DNA of 64,000 bases from Syntrophorhabdaceae bacterium (GCA_026415675.1 JAOAGQ010000020.1:1-64000); one strand, 5' to 3'. Positions 1 to 8,111 are shown, counted from the stretch's first letter. Translations and numbers: made by a program. The notes: generated by a model not told the origin, from the sequence alone.

Positions 1-19
1 AGATGTGTATAAGAGACAG
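1..19. other. Tn5/Nextera mosaic-end adapter remnant
   Basis: Bases 1-19 read AGATGTGTATAAGAGACAG, which is the 19-bp Tn5 mosaic end used in Nextera libraries. It sits at the very first base and interrupts the cytochrome frame on the minus strand. It is therefore an untrimmed sequencing adapter at a contig end and not part of the organism's DNA. Confidence 0.96.
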
Positions 20-590
20 GTATATGGTATGCCCTTTTCAGACCGGTACCTGTTTTTCTCTCTTCGCCCCTGTATACATAAACAGGCCCTTTTTCATGGC
101 AGGCTGAACAGGGCGAAACCTTCTTTCCTGTATTATAATGGTGGCATTCATCACAACTATCGGATATCTCAATATGTTTTTTGTGGGGGAATTTAACAGG
201 ATTATAGATTCTCGCTATGGTTTTTATGTATATAGTTTCCAACCCTTTTTTCATGTCTTTGTGGCATCCCCCGCATGATACAGGACCACTTATTTTTTTG
301 TGACATCCAATACACATACCGTGGTATGCCTCTTTCAAAGGGGTACCCTTTTTTTGATCTACCCCATGGCATTTGATGCAAGGATGGGGCTCTTTATCCT
401 TGCTTCTGTGGTGGCATTCGCTGCAATTCGATTCTATTTCCATATGCTTTTCATGATCAAAGAGAACAGGGCCGTATACCTCTGCAAGCCTGCCGAGCTT
501 CATCGTATCGGACATGCCCTTCCCTTCTAAAAGGCCGAATATGACCGTTGAAATTATCAAAATGGGGATTAACTTAAAGTGAGGTTTCAT
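20..590 (-). CDS. Multiheme cytochrome c, class III (c3/c7)-like, 3'-truncated
   Basis: Secreted c-type cytochrome, last gene visible in the leftward operon. The minus-strand frame starts at ATG 590-588, preceded by AAGGGG, and begins with a signal peptide (MKPHFKLIPILIISTVIFG). It carries at least six heme motifs in about 190 residues: CSECH, CIKCH, CIGCH, CGGCH, CDECH and CSACH. FDHEKH and FPHKKH segments supply the likely distal histidines typical of cytochrome c3/c7. It follows the H-protein-like gene by 24 bases. Its likely role is the periplasmic electron acceptor or donor of the NrfD/FeS membrane complex encoded upstream. The C-terminus is missing because the contig ends in adapter, so the full heme number is unknown. 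No long frame is open on the plus strand here. Confidence 0.85.
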
Positions 591-614
591 CCTTTACCCC
601 TTTTTCTTTACAGA

Positions 615-1307
615 TCAATCGGTGAGAAAAATCTTTTTTAACTCCTCGTTCCATCTTTCACCGAAGAGCATCTTTCCCATTCCCGTGACAGGGGTACCCC
701 CATCTGCATAGAGAATCCCCAGACCATTCTCCATTTTTCTTTTAATTAAACCTATGGAGAGATCAAGCCAGCTCCTTGCGAGTCTTCCCGTAAGAAGGTG
801 TTTGAAATCCGTCCTTATATCGTAAGGCTTTACAAGAAAGAGCCATCCTCTGCCGTAGGGGTCATCGTTTACAACCTTTGGGTTATCAAGGGCCTCCCTG
901 TTCACTTCTATTACCTCACCCCTAACAGGGGATAACATATCGACCGTCGCCGAATCTATTTTGAACCTAAAGGCAGGCTTACCCTGTTCTACTTTTGAGC
1001 CGATAGAAGGGGTCTCCACTTTCTCTATATGACCCATCATCTTTTGGGCAAAATCATCTATCCCTACCTTTATGAATCCACCCTGTTCTGCTGCCCAACT
1101 GTGCCCCTGATGGTAATAAAGAGAGTCGGGTAGATTAAACCAATCATCTATCATCGTTGATGTGTCTTCTGTCTCTGCCTCAGAAGTATTTACAGCAGGT
1201 CTATGGAGCATACGCCAGAAAAGCATCAACATAAGAAGAAAGGCGATCACCAAAAGATACTCTAAGTGTTTCGTTGCAAATATGTCTTCATACCTGAATC
1301 CTGACAT
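615..1307 (-). CDS. Membrane-anchored glycine-cleavage H-protein-like subunit
   Basis: 230 aa. An N-terminal transmembrane helix (about residues 15-33, YLLVIAFLLMLMLFW) is followed by a GcvH/lipoyl-like domain (about 50-150). Recognisable H-protein features are the WAAEQGGFIKVGIDDFAQKMMG segment, SPVRGEVIEVN and DPYGRGWLFLVKP. The residue aligning with the lipoylated lysine of GcvH (ESVKAASD) is serine in KIDSATVDM, so lipoylation is not expected. The C-terminus carries an ADGG motif (LGILYADGG) also found in two neighbours. It lies between the NrfD-like and cytochrome genes of one operon. The function is inferred to be structural or electron-transfer related within the complex and is not glycine catabolism; no gcvT or gcvP is present. 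Confidence 0.75.
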   Translation of the reverse strand: MSGFRYEDIFATKHLEYLLVIAFLLMLMLFWRMLHRPAVNTSEAETEDTSTMIDDWFNLPDSLYYHQGHSWAAEQGGFIKVGIDDFAQKMMGHIEKVETPSIGSKVEQGKPAFRFKIDSATVDMLSPVRGEVIEVNREALDNPKVVNDDPYGRGWLFLVKPYDIRTDFKHLLTGRLARSWLDLSIGLIKRKMENGLGILYADGGTPVTGMGKMLFGERWNEELKKIFLTD

Positions 1308-1358
1308 GTTAACCTCCGTTTATTTTAGCCCGATAGATATTCTCTATGTGGCCACCTA

Positions 1359-2552
1359 TTAGGTACTTTCTCTCAAAACAGGCATTCTGTTCACAATCCA
1401 TCGGAATACCCATATCTCGGCAAAAACTATAGCAAGGGTTATTACAATTTCCGATATGCTTGGGAAATACCTTTCCGATAGCGGCAGGTACCACTTGTAT
1501 GCGATAAATACATAGTTGAAGCGGTTTATTATGATTCCCACCATACTTAGAACCGCAGCAACCCGTACTACCTTCAAATTTCTGTATCTCCCCCCATTTA
1601 GAAAGAGAAAGCAGGGGAATAGGACAAAACCTATCACCTCAACCATATACCATAGCCCCATTCCGGAAAAAATATAAACCCAGTGTTTTCCGTGGATGAA
1701 AACAAGGAGCTTCAAGAAAAAATAGCCGAAGAGGGCTCCTGCACAGGCCCTGGAAAGGCTTAAGATAATATCGTCCACCTCTTTTTTGTGTTCTTCGTTT
1801 AATTGTTCACTAAACACCTTATGACTTATAGAACTCTCCACAATAACCATTGAAAGACCGGCAAAAATACTGGACACAAAAAATAGAATGGGTATAAATT
1901 CCGTATACCATAAGGGATGGATGTTCGGTTTCGCCATCATGACCAGGGCCCCTAAACCCGATTGATGGAGGGTAGAGAGGGTGATACCAAAAATTACGGT
2001 TCCCACCGTTAAAGCTGAGAGTACCTTTTTTGCCTTCTGTAAATTAAGCCACTCAGCAATGACAGGGGAAAATTCTATAAATTCGGCGATCATGTAAAGG
2101 AGGAAGTGCCAAGCCACAAGAAACAGCACAGAATTTACACCGAAATGGTTTCCTATCAAGGGGTTTAATATGTTCCACCATCTACCGAGATCAAGAAAGA
2201 TCGCCCCTGCATAGAACACATAGGCGAGAAATCCATTTAAAACGGTCGCCCTTATGATTAAGTGGTATTTCTTTGCATTGAGTATATATACGACAAAGGT
2301 TAATACATAGGCCCCCCCAGCAAAGGCAACCCCTGTCATTACATCAAACCCTATCCATATGCCCCAGGGGAAACTCTGGGAAAGGTTTGTCGTTGCCCCA
2401 AGACCATAAAATATCCTGTAAAAAATGAGAAAGGCCCCGGCTATTATTATTGGTAGGGTAACTACATTAAACACTGTGAATATTTTTCCTTTTGGTTTAA
2501 GTTCATTCAGAAGAAATCTTTTTAAATTTATCTCTGCTTCCATCATTTTCAA
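1359..2552 (-). CDS. NrfD/HybB-like polytopic membrane subunit
   Basis: 397 aa with about ten hydrophobic helices. The opening FPWGIWIGFDVMTGVAFAGGA and the FLDLGRWWNI segment are typical of the NrfD/PsrC/HybB family, the quinone-interacting membrane anchors of complex iron-sulfur enzymes. The start overlaps the upstream iron-sulfur gene by four bases (ATGA), which implies translational coupling. Family knowledge says such proteins exchange electrons between the menaquinone pool and a periplasmic FeS subunit. Here the FeS partner is the preceding gene, and the cytochrome at 20-590 is the probable outer partner. No catalytic molybdopterin subunit is in the visible operon. Confidence 0.9.
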   Translation of the reverse strand: MKMMEAEINLKRFLLNELKPKGKIFTVFNVVTLPIIIAGAFLIFYRIFYGLGATTNLSQSFPWGIWIGFDVMTGVAFAGGAYVLTFVVYILNAKKYHLIIRATVLNGFLAYVFYAGAIFLDLGRWWNILNPLIGNHFGVNSVLFLVAWHFLLYMIAEFIEFSPVIAEWLNLQKAKKVLSALTVGTVIFGITLSTLHQSGLGALVMMAKPNIHPLWYTEFIPILFFVSSIFAGLSMVIVESSISHKVFSEQLNEEHKKEVDDIILSLSRACAGALFGYFFLKLLVFIHGKHWVYIFSGMGLWYMVEVIGFVLFPCFLFLNGGRYRNLKVVRVAAVLSMVGIIINRFNYVFIAYKWYLPLSERYFPSISEIVITLAIVFAEIWVFRWIVNRMPVLREST

Positions 2553-3451
2553 TCTTCTCTCTTTGTTATCCTATTGACGGCTAATAGAAATAAAGGCCAC
2601 AATACAAGCACAAAAGGCACAGAATAGAGAAAACCTGTTGTATATTCAGGCAAAGGGGTGTTTCCCATATCAGTTCTAAAACCTATCTCCTCAAAAGGGA
2701 CACTAGATAGATATAGCCAGCATGTTCCTCCTACCTCATGCTCCCCGAATATGTAGTGGTAATATTTTGATGGATGTTTATATATTCTCGTCCTTGCCTC
2801 TTCTATCAAATCCCTTTTCGTACCGAACAACAGCGCCTCTTGAGGACAGGCCATAACACATGCCGGATACCCCCCGACCTTTATCCTGTCCCAGCACATA
2901 CTGCATTTTTCTATAGTTGGATAGGCACTTTCATACTCAAATTTGGGGATATCGAAAGGACAAGAAAACATACAGAGGCGGCATCCCATACAGTTTTTAT
3001 CCCATGTAACAGGGCCTTCCTCTCTCTTTCTCATCGCTTTTACGAGACAAGCCGATACACATGCCGGAAGGGCACAGTGCATGCATTGTCTTTTTACGAA
3101 TACATCCCCTGCCCTTGTCTTATACCTGTTCACTACCGTCCACTGTTTTACGGTGGTATCCCTTTTTTTATCGAAAATATTTTTATCTTCTGTATCGGGG
3201 GAAGGATGATTGTTCGCCTCTGCACAGGCAAATTCACAGGCCCTGCACCCTATACAACGGGTCGTATCACAGAGAACCCCGTAAAATTCTTTTTCAGCCC
3301 CTTGGGATTTCTTAGGGCCAAACAGGTTGCATAGCATAAAGCCGAAAACACCACTTCCGGTTAGTCTAAAGAAATCCCTTCGACCAATCTTTATGTCGGT
3401 ACTTTTCTTTATCCCCTTCCTTTTTTTTATAACCCTATCCATTGAATGCAT
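2549..3451 (-). CDS. Tat-exported 4Fe-4S protein, HybA/DsrO-like, with C-terminal membrane anchor
   Basis: About 300 aa from the ATG at 3451, which has AGGTG five bases upstream and lies 19 bases after the preceding stop; an ATG at 3487 would overlap that gene by 17 bases. A twin-arginine signal (GRRDFFRLTGSGVFGFML) precedes four ferredoxin-type cysteine groups: CIGCRACEFAC, CMHCALPACVSAC, CMGCRLCMFSC and CSMCW...CVMAC, giving four probable [4Fe-4S] clusters. A C-terminal helix (LYSVPFVLVLWPLFLLAV) anchors it as in HybA. It is the periplasmic electron-wire subunit pairing with the NrfD-like protein that follows with a 4-base overlap. Confidence 0.88.
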   Translation of the reverse strand: MHSMDRVIKKRKGIKKSTDIKIGRRDFFRLTGSGVFGFMLCNLFGPKKSQGAEKEFYGVLCDTTRCIGCRACEFACAEANNHPSPDTEDKNIFDKKRDTTVKQWTVVNRYKTRAGDVFVKRQCMHCALPACVSACLVKAMRKREEGPVTWDKNCMGCRLCMFSCPFDIPKFEYESAYPTIEKCSMCWDRIKVGGYPACVMACPQEALLFGTKRDLIEEARTRIYKHPSKYYHYIFGEHEVGGTCWLYLSSVPFEEIGFRTDMGNTPLPEYTTGFLYSVPFVLVLWPLFLLAVNRITKRED

Positions 3452-3470
3452 AAAAACACCTATATCAGAA

Positions 3471-3719
3471 TCATCTCTTCTTTTCATCCCTTCTCTCACC
3501 ACCATCCGCCATTGTAAGGCCAAGGTCGGGATCTACCATAACCGTTGCCCCTTCCCTATATTCCTTCTCCAGCTTTTTTCTTTTGAATGCATAAGACCAG
3601 AGAATTTGAAATCCACCGCCGATAGTCCTCCCAAGAGGGAAGAAGACAAGATAGAACATATAAATCAGTATTAAAAAGGCCAGTATCGAACCGGCTATAA
3701 GCAAAAAAGTTGAACCCAT
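3471..3719 (-). CDS. Small single-span membrane protein with C-terminal ADGG motif
   Basis: 82 aa. One hydrophobic helix (about residues 5-27) is followed by a basic cytoplasmic-type stretch and the tail DPDLGLTMADGGERRDE. The ADGG tail resembles the C-terminal motif of both H-protein-like proteins in the operon (GVTVADGGE, GILYADGG). It lies 13 bases after the 3733-4629 gene and 19 bases before the iron-sulfur gene, so it is part of the same transcript. I do not recognise a named family. A small accessory or assembly subunit of the NrfD complex is the most natural inference. Confidence 0.7.
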   Translation of the reverse strand: MGSTFLLIAGSILAFLILIYMFYLVFFPLGRTIGGGFQILWSYAFKRKKLEKEYREGATVMVDPDLGLTMADGGERRDEKKR

Positions 3720-3732
3720 GGTTTCCTCCTTT

Positions 3733-4629
3733 CTATGAAAAAAACATTTTAATCAGTAGGTTGCCCTTTATGCCCAGGGCATCCCTTAAGCCCCTCCATA
3801 TCTCCCCACCATCGGCTACGGTAACGCCTATCTCACTTTCGATAAAGTGTCTCAATTTGAAGGCTTCCTGCTCTAACCATGCCTTTGCCTTTTCGCCGTA
3901 AAAGATAGATTCATTGTTCTCAATAGATTTAAAACCGGAATAAGGGACCATCTCCACAAGCCATCCATCACCATAAGGGTCGAGGTTAATGAGTGTTCCA
4001 TTTGAAGAAACGGCATCGTTAACATTGTTTATGTAACCTTTTACAGGAAAATCCAGTATCACCACACCGTCATCGGTTTTTAATGTTACGAAGACATTTT
4101 TTGGGTGGTTCCACCTTCCCTTTTCCGGTAACAACACCTCTTTTATCGGGCCCATTATAAACTGTCCAAAATCATCGATACCAATCTTTATCCCATCAAA
4201 ACTTCTCTTTATCCACAGATGGTTACTGCAATAATAGGCTTCCCTTTCCATTATAAATCCCTGAACTTTTTCCGTATCGGTATCCGCTTCTTTAAACTCC
4301 TTGTAATACCTGCAGTCTCTATATGCATTGCTGCTGCATGGATTTAATAATTTGAGGCTGTAGACAGGGACATACTTTTTTACAGGGGATAAATCACAGT
4401 AAAGCATGTTCTCGGTACCCAAAAAATAGCATATACTCATCTCTGTCATGGTCTCAGGGGCGTGCTTCTGATAAATCGGGCATGTTCTGTACGATTTATT
4501 GAAACAAAGGTTCTCATCCTCAAAAAGCCTATCGAGGGGAAGCATCTTTTTAAGAGGGTACGCCTTGCAGTAAACGACCTTTTTTTCTTTCAAAAAAGGA
4601 CAATCCTCAAACCTTTTTTTATCGTCCAT
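3733..4629 (-). CDS. Duplicated four-cysteine module fused to a lysine-less H-protein-like domain
   Basis: 298 aa, first gene of the leftward operon. Residues 10-50 and 67-106 form two matching modules with cysteines at 10/21/42/50 and 67/78/98/106, near-identical spacing, and shared CxFL, YC, PxKK and YRxC words; each could bind a metal or FeS cluster. Residues about 130-235 match the GcvH fold (WIKRSFDGIKIGIDDFGQFIMG, DPYGDGWLVEMVP). The position of the lipoyl lysine is occupied by aspartate (KTDDGVVILDFPVKG), so it should not carry lipoate. The C-terminus holds GVTVADGGE. No signal peptide or membrane helix is seen, so it is probably cytoplasmic. Function unknown; context points to the membrane redox complex. 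Confidence 0.72.
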   Translation of the reverse strand: MDDKKRFEDCPFLKEKKVVYCKAYPLKKMLPLDRLFEDENLCFNKSYRTCPIYQKHAPETMTEMSICYFLGTENMLYCDLSPVKKYVPVYSLKLLNPCSSNAYRDCRYYKEFKEADTDTEKVQGFIMEREAYYCSNHLWIKRSFDGIKIGIDDFGQFIMGPIKEVLLPEKGRWNHPKNVFVTLKTDDGVVILDFPVKGYINNVNDAVSSNGTLINLDPYGDGWLVEMVPYSGFKSIENNESIFYGEKAKAWLEQEAFKLRHFIESEIGVTVADGGEIWRGLRDALGIKGNLLIKMFFS

Positions 4630-4653
4630 TGTTCATCACCCTATGGTTTTTAA

Positions 4654-4670
4654 GCAAAATCCATGCCGCC
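4654..4670 (-). promoter_or_regulatory. Candidate sigma-54 (-24/-12) promoter of the NrfD operon
   Basis: Read on the minus strand the sequence is GGCGGCATGGATTTTGCTT. It has GG and GC separated by exactly 10 bases, the defining spacing of RpoN promoters (consensus TGGCAC-N5-TTGCW). It lies 25 bases upstream of the first operon gene. The -24 element is imperfect (CGGCATG), and no activator site was identified. Confidence 0.45.
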
Positions 4671-4812
4671 TTCTTAAAAACGTTAATCTGCTAATTATTT
4701 CAAGCTATTATGCTTCTGTTGTCTAAGTCATTTTAGTTAAACTGAAAAATTAAGGCCCCTTTAGTGATGATATTTTCAACAGTAGAATTGAATTTTTCAT
4801 CACATATTGAGC

Positions 4813-5370
4813 CTATTTGGCGCTATTCTTTTTGATTTTATCGATCATACTATGAAGAAGATTTAAACATGCGGTGCAGAAGTTCAGGCTCTTTTTATCA
4901 ACGTCTATTATATTATTAGCTAAGGCCATTACGCATGCCCTATCCTTACAGTGGAGTAAACCAAAGGTATGGCCAAGCTCGTGTTTTATCTCCTTTATTA
5001 ACCTTCTATGTAGTAATAGGTGATTCTGGGGTAAACCATAATAGCCCTGTTCGAGACGGGCCGTTGACACAACGGCAACTTTCCCGTTTAACTGGGCCTC
5101 CCCAAATACAAAAGTTAAAATGGGTATGAAAAGGTCGAAAGGTACTATGCCCACCATTTTTAACGTATTTTCCGGTGTATTGTTTAATATTTCTTTTAAA
5201 ATACTCGTGGAATGGTATTGTCTTCTATTTTTGTCGTAAAAAGATTCGGGAGAGATGGGGAGATCAAGTTTTCTAATAGGGAAACCGAAATCCCTTACGA
5301 GACTCTCTTCAATTTCCTTTACCCACAATCGTTTTTCCAATTCGGCTGTAAGGGCTATATAAATTATCAA
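4813..5370 (-). CDS. amzA: Archaemetzincin family zinc metalloprotease
   Basis: 185 aa. The extended zinc-binding motif HELGHTFGLLHC (HExxHxxGxxHC, about residues 129-140) is followed by CVM and a CxxC pair (NFCTACLNL). This is the archaemetzincin arrangement, in which four cysteines bind a second structural zinc. No signal peptide is seen, so it is presumably cytoplasmic. Family members are putative aminopeptidases whose bacterial substrates are not established. It is transcribed leftward as a single gene between the NrfD operon and the cytochrome cluster. There is no evident functional link to either. Confidence 0.9.
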   Translation of the reverse strand: MIIYIALTAELEKRLWVKEIEESLVRDFGFPIRKLDLPISPESFYDKNRRQYHSTSILKEILNNTPENTLKMVGIVPFDLFIPILTFVFGEAQLNGKVAVVSTARLEQGYYGLPQNHLLLHRRLIKEIKHELGHTFGLLHCKDRACVMALANNIIDVDKKSLNFCTACLNLLHSMIDKIKKNSAK

Positions 5371-5464
5371 TTCACATTCCCGGGGTCATGTCTCTCGATA
5401 TGATTATAGCAGATAAATGTTAAAGGGGTCATGTATATTTTTTCAACATTTATTCTATTTTTAC

Positions 5465-5493
5465 TTGACAAGATTGGGCATAAATATTTTAAT
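5465..5493 (+). promoter_or_regulatory. Sigma-70-type promoter for the first multiheme cytochrome operon
   Basis: TTGACA (5465-5470), a 17-base spacer, and TTTAAT (5488-5493). It lies 32 bases before the chosen ATG at 5525, which itself has a strong AAGGAAGGGA ribosome site. It fits only the 5525 start, because the more distal in-frame ATG at 5417 lies upstream of the promoter. Confidence 0.6.
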
Positions 5494-5524
5494 TTCAAAA
5501 TCACATAGTTGGGGAAGGAAGGGA

Positions 5525-7480
5525 ATGGTATTAAGGATACTACTTCTGCTTATTATTTTTTTATCGGGCCAACCTCTACTCGGGATAGAGAACAAAGAAT
5601 GTTTTGATTGTCACGGGAATAAAGACATCCTAAAGATGTCCGAAGAAGAGAGAGATGCCATGGTGGTAACACCGAAACAGAAACATAAACCCCGGGAGAG
5701 GAAGTACAACCTTTACATAGCGGAAGGTACTTTCAACAGATCGTCCCACAGCACCCTGTACTGCACGGATTGTCACATAAGCATAAGAGATATACCCCAT
5801 AATAAATGGACAGAACCGGTAAGCTGCCAAAGATGCCATCCAGCAACAACAAAGCAATATGCCCTAAGCAACCATTATAAAATAAGTAATGCCAAATGCT
5901 ACGATTGCCATAATCCCCACGAATCAAGAACATACAGAGAACTATCTGTGAAAGAAAGGTCGAATATCTGCCTTGGTTGTCATAAAAAAGGGGGTCACCA
6001 ATGGCTCCCTGAAAGAGAGCTCCACTTCAGCAGTCTCGAATGCTCCATCTGCCACTCCCCGTCCGCGGAAAAAGAGATGGTCCTCTTTATCTCTCCCTCA
6101 AAAAACAGAAGACCCTTAACCTACGATGAAATAAAAAAGGCCCTCCCTGGACTTAAAGGTTCCATCGAAAATATCTTAGATACACATTCGAATAAAAACA
6201 TCGATACAGAAGAGATAAAAGCGTTTCTTTCCAATCTGGAGAAGGGGGGAATAAAATCACCGAGGCTTGCCGGAGACGGGCTCGTAACAAAAACATCCCA
6301 TGATTTCACGAGGATTATACCGGAAGCAAGAGACTGCACCATGTGCCATAAACCTTTCGTTTATTTTTACTCAAAGGTCTCAATGAAAATACCGACCAAA
6401 GAAGGTTGGAAGACTTTTTCCGCAGACAAAGAAATAATCAACAAGCTCCCTGTGATTCCTGCGAAAGACGCATATTTCGGGACCGTTCATAGAAAAAATG
6501 GTGTTGAATGTATCGAATGTCATGCCTATCAAAGTGTCATAAGAGAAGCGGAGAAGTTTAAACTCAAAGAAATGAAAGAGCTTGTATGTGGTACGAGATG
6601 TCATAAAGAGATCATGGATGAGTATAAAGGGAGTATCCACTACAAGGTCCACGAAAATTTCTGTCTCGACTGTCATGAACCCCATCCAAGTGTCCCTTAT
6701 GTAAGACTCAACACCGAACAGAGAAGGGCAATTTGTATAAAATGTCATAAGGAAACGGAGAAACAACATAGATGGCAGGCGCAGCAGACGCTCCACTGTA
6801 GATATGTAGAATGTACCATGTGCCACTCCCCGAAAGCGAAAAAGGGGATTGTTTTGTATCTGAGAGGGATTGACCACAAAGGATCGGAAAGGCAGCTTGA
6901 AAGCAATGATATACTCGAACTTATCGGTTCAAAGCATCGTGATCTGCAAAAGGTAATAGATAGAGATGGCAATAAAATCCTCGATGAGCATGAAGTCGCA
7001 TATTTCATCAAATTACTGAATAGACCCGAAATATTAAAAAGAAAGGGTCTCGATAGGGTAGAGATGGGTATCAATCTATCTGTTATAAGACCCTACCATA
7101 ATTTTACCGAAAAATTATCAAAGGCAAAGGACTGCTCCCTCTGCCACTCCGCAAGTGGTGAAGGTCTCGAGAGTCTCGTCCTCCAGATACCGGATACAGA
7201 TAAAAAGAGTTTGACCATTCCAATAGAAAAAGATGCGATTGTGGCCTTTCTCGCTATGCCGGGTTTGAGTAACTTCTATCTTTTGGGAGGTAAAAAAATC
7301 ACAAAACAGGATATACTCCTTTTCTGGGAGAAAGAGCCCAGAGAAGCCCTTATAAATTTGGGATTCAAGATGATAGATATCCTTGGGATGTTCTTTTTAG
7401 CGTCTGCCTTCCTCTTTGTTGGCATTCATGGAACGATAAGGATACTAACAAGACCTATGAGAAAAAATAAAAAGGATTAG
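5525..7480 (+). CDS. 13-motif multiheme cytochrome c with duplicated EF-hand-containing module
   Basis: 651 aa from ATG 5525, giving a clean signal peptide (MVLRILLLLIIFLSGQPLLG). An in-frame ATG 36 codons upstream is less likely. Twelve CxxCH motifs and one CxxxCH (CGTRCH) are visible. The protein is an internal duplication: each half ends its heme cluster with CSICHSP or CTMCHSP, then has an acidic loop resembling an EF-hand (DTHSNKNIDTEE about residue 219; DRDGNKILDEHE about residue 479), then a further CTMCH or CSLCH motif. A C-terminal helix (about 612-632) anchors it. It is probably a periplasmic electron conduit partnered by the b-type cytochrome that follows after 4 bases. Confidence 0.88.
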   Translation: MVLRILLLLIIFLSGQPLLGIENKECFDCHGNKDILKMSEEERDAMVVTPKQKHKPRERKYNLYIAEGTFNRSSHSTLYCTDCHISIRDIPHNKWTEPVSCQRCHPATTKQYALSNHYKISNAKCYDCHNPHESRTYRELSVKERSNICLGCHKKGGHQWLPERELHFSSLECSICHSPSAEKEMVLFISPSKNRRPLTYDEIKKALPGLKGSIENILDTHSNKNIDTEEIKAFLSNLEKGGIKSPRLAGDGLVTKTSHDFTRIIPEARDCTMCHKPFVYFYSKVSMKIPTKEGWKTFSADKEIINKLPVIPAKDAYFGTVHRKNGVECIECHAYQSVIREAEKFKLKEMKELVCGTRCHKEIMDEYKGSIHYKVHENFCLDCHEPHPSVPYVRLNTEQRRAICIKCHKETEKQHRWQAQQTLHCRYVECTMCHSPKAKKGIVLYLRGIDHKGSERQLESNDILELIGSKHRDLQKVIDRDGNKILDEHEVAYFIKLLNRPEILKRKGLDRVEMGINLSVIRPYHNFTEKLSKAKDCSLCHSASGEGLESLVLQIPDTDKKSLTIPIEKDAIVAFLAMPGLSNFYLLGGKKITKQDILLFWEKEPREALINLGFKMIDILGMFFLASAFLFVGIHGTIRILTRPMRKNKKD

Positions 7481-7484
7481 AGAC

Positions 7485-8111
7485 GTGTCAGAAAAACAGA
7501 TCAAAAAGGATAAGCTCGTTTCATTGACAATAAGAATATGGCATGTGATTCACGGAATTTCAATCTTTATACTGATTTTAACAGGTATCCACCTCAGATA
7601 TCCCGATCTCTTCGTTATCTTTGGTACTGTGAGAAAGGCGGTCCAGATTCACAATATAGTTGGTATTATTGTGACCCTCGACTATTTTCTCTGGTTTATC
7701 TATTATATCGTCAAAAAAGAGATGGTTCTCCATTATGTGCCCACCATATACGATTTTGGTAAGGGGACGATAAGGCAGGCTCAATATTATTTCTACCGTA
7801 TATTCTTCGGTGACCCCCCTCCTTTTCTCCCAACCCAAAAGAACAAATTCAACTCTCTACAGAAGATCACATACGCAGGTATAATGTTTATTTTTTTACC
7901 GATCCAGATTTTAACGGGGATACTCCTATGGGATATCGAACAGTTTTTGCCTGTGGTGGCGATCATGGGAGGTCTTAAGATCATAGATGCGGTCCATGTG
8001 ATAATCGGATATGTATTTGCCGCCTTTCTGATACTCCATATTTATCTTGCCACCTTAGGACATACCGTTCTTTCCCACTTTAAACTGATCATTTTCGGGT
8101 ACGAGGAATAG
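7485..8111 (+). CDS. Membrane b-type cytochrome (cytochrome b561/FdhI-like)
   Basis: 208 aa, GTG start 4 bases after the preceding stop. Four or five hydrophobic helices carry histidines at positions typical of di-heme b cytochromes: IWHVIHGISIF, VQIHNIVGI, IDAVHVIIGY and LILHIYLATLGH. The family oxidises menaquinol, or reduces it, and passes electrons to periplasmic cytochromes or dehydrogenases. Immediate coupling to the 13-motif cytochrome suggests a two-component quinone:cytochrome oxidoreductase. It is shorter and more divergent than the two paralogues at 9528 and 11269, lacking their HPLEYE tail. Confidence 0.85.
   Translation: MSEKQIKKDKLVSLTIRIWHVIHGISIFILILTGIHLRYPDLFVIFGTVRKAVQIHNIVGIIVTLDYFLWFIYYIVKKEMVLHYVPTIYDFGKGTIRQAQYYFYRIFFGDPPPFLPTQKNKFNSLQKITYAGIMFIFLPIQILTGILLWDIEQFLPVVAIMGGLKIIDAVHVIIGYVFAAFLILHIYLATLGHTVLSHFKLIIFGYEE

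Noticed and set aside
1-19. Real Tn5-type transposon end
   Set aside because: Only the 19-bp mosaic end is present, at the first base of the contig and abutting a broken frame, as expected of a sequencing adapter.
2774-3334. Long open frames on the plus strand through the iron-sulfur gene
   Set aside because: They are antisense shadows of the clear Tat ferredoxin gene on the minus strand, with no ribosome site and no recognisable protein character.
615-4629. Glycine cleavage system
   Set aside because: The two H-protein-like genes lack the lipoyl lysine, and gcvT and gcvP are absent. Context is a NrfD respiratory operon.
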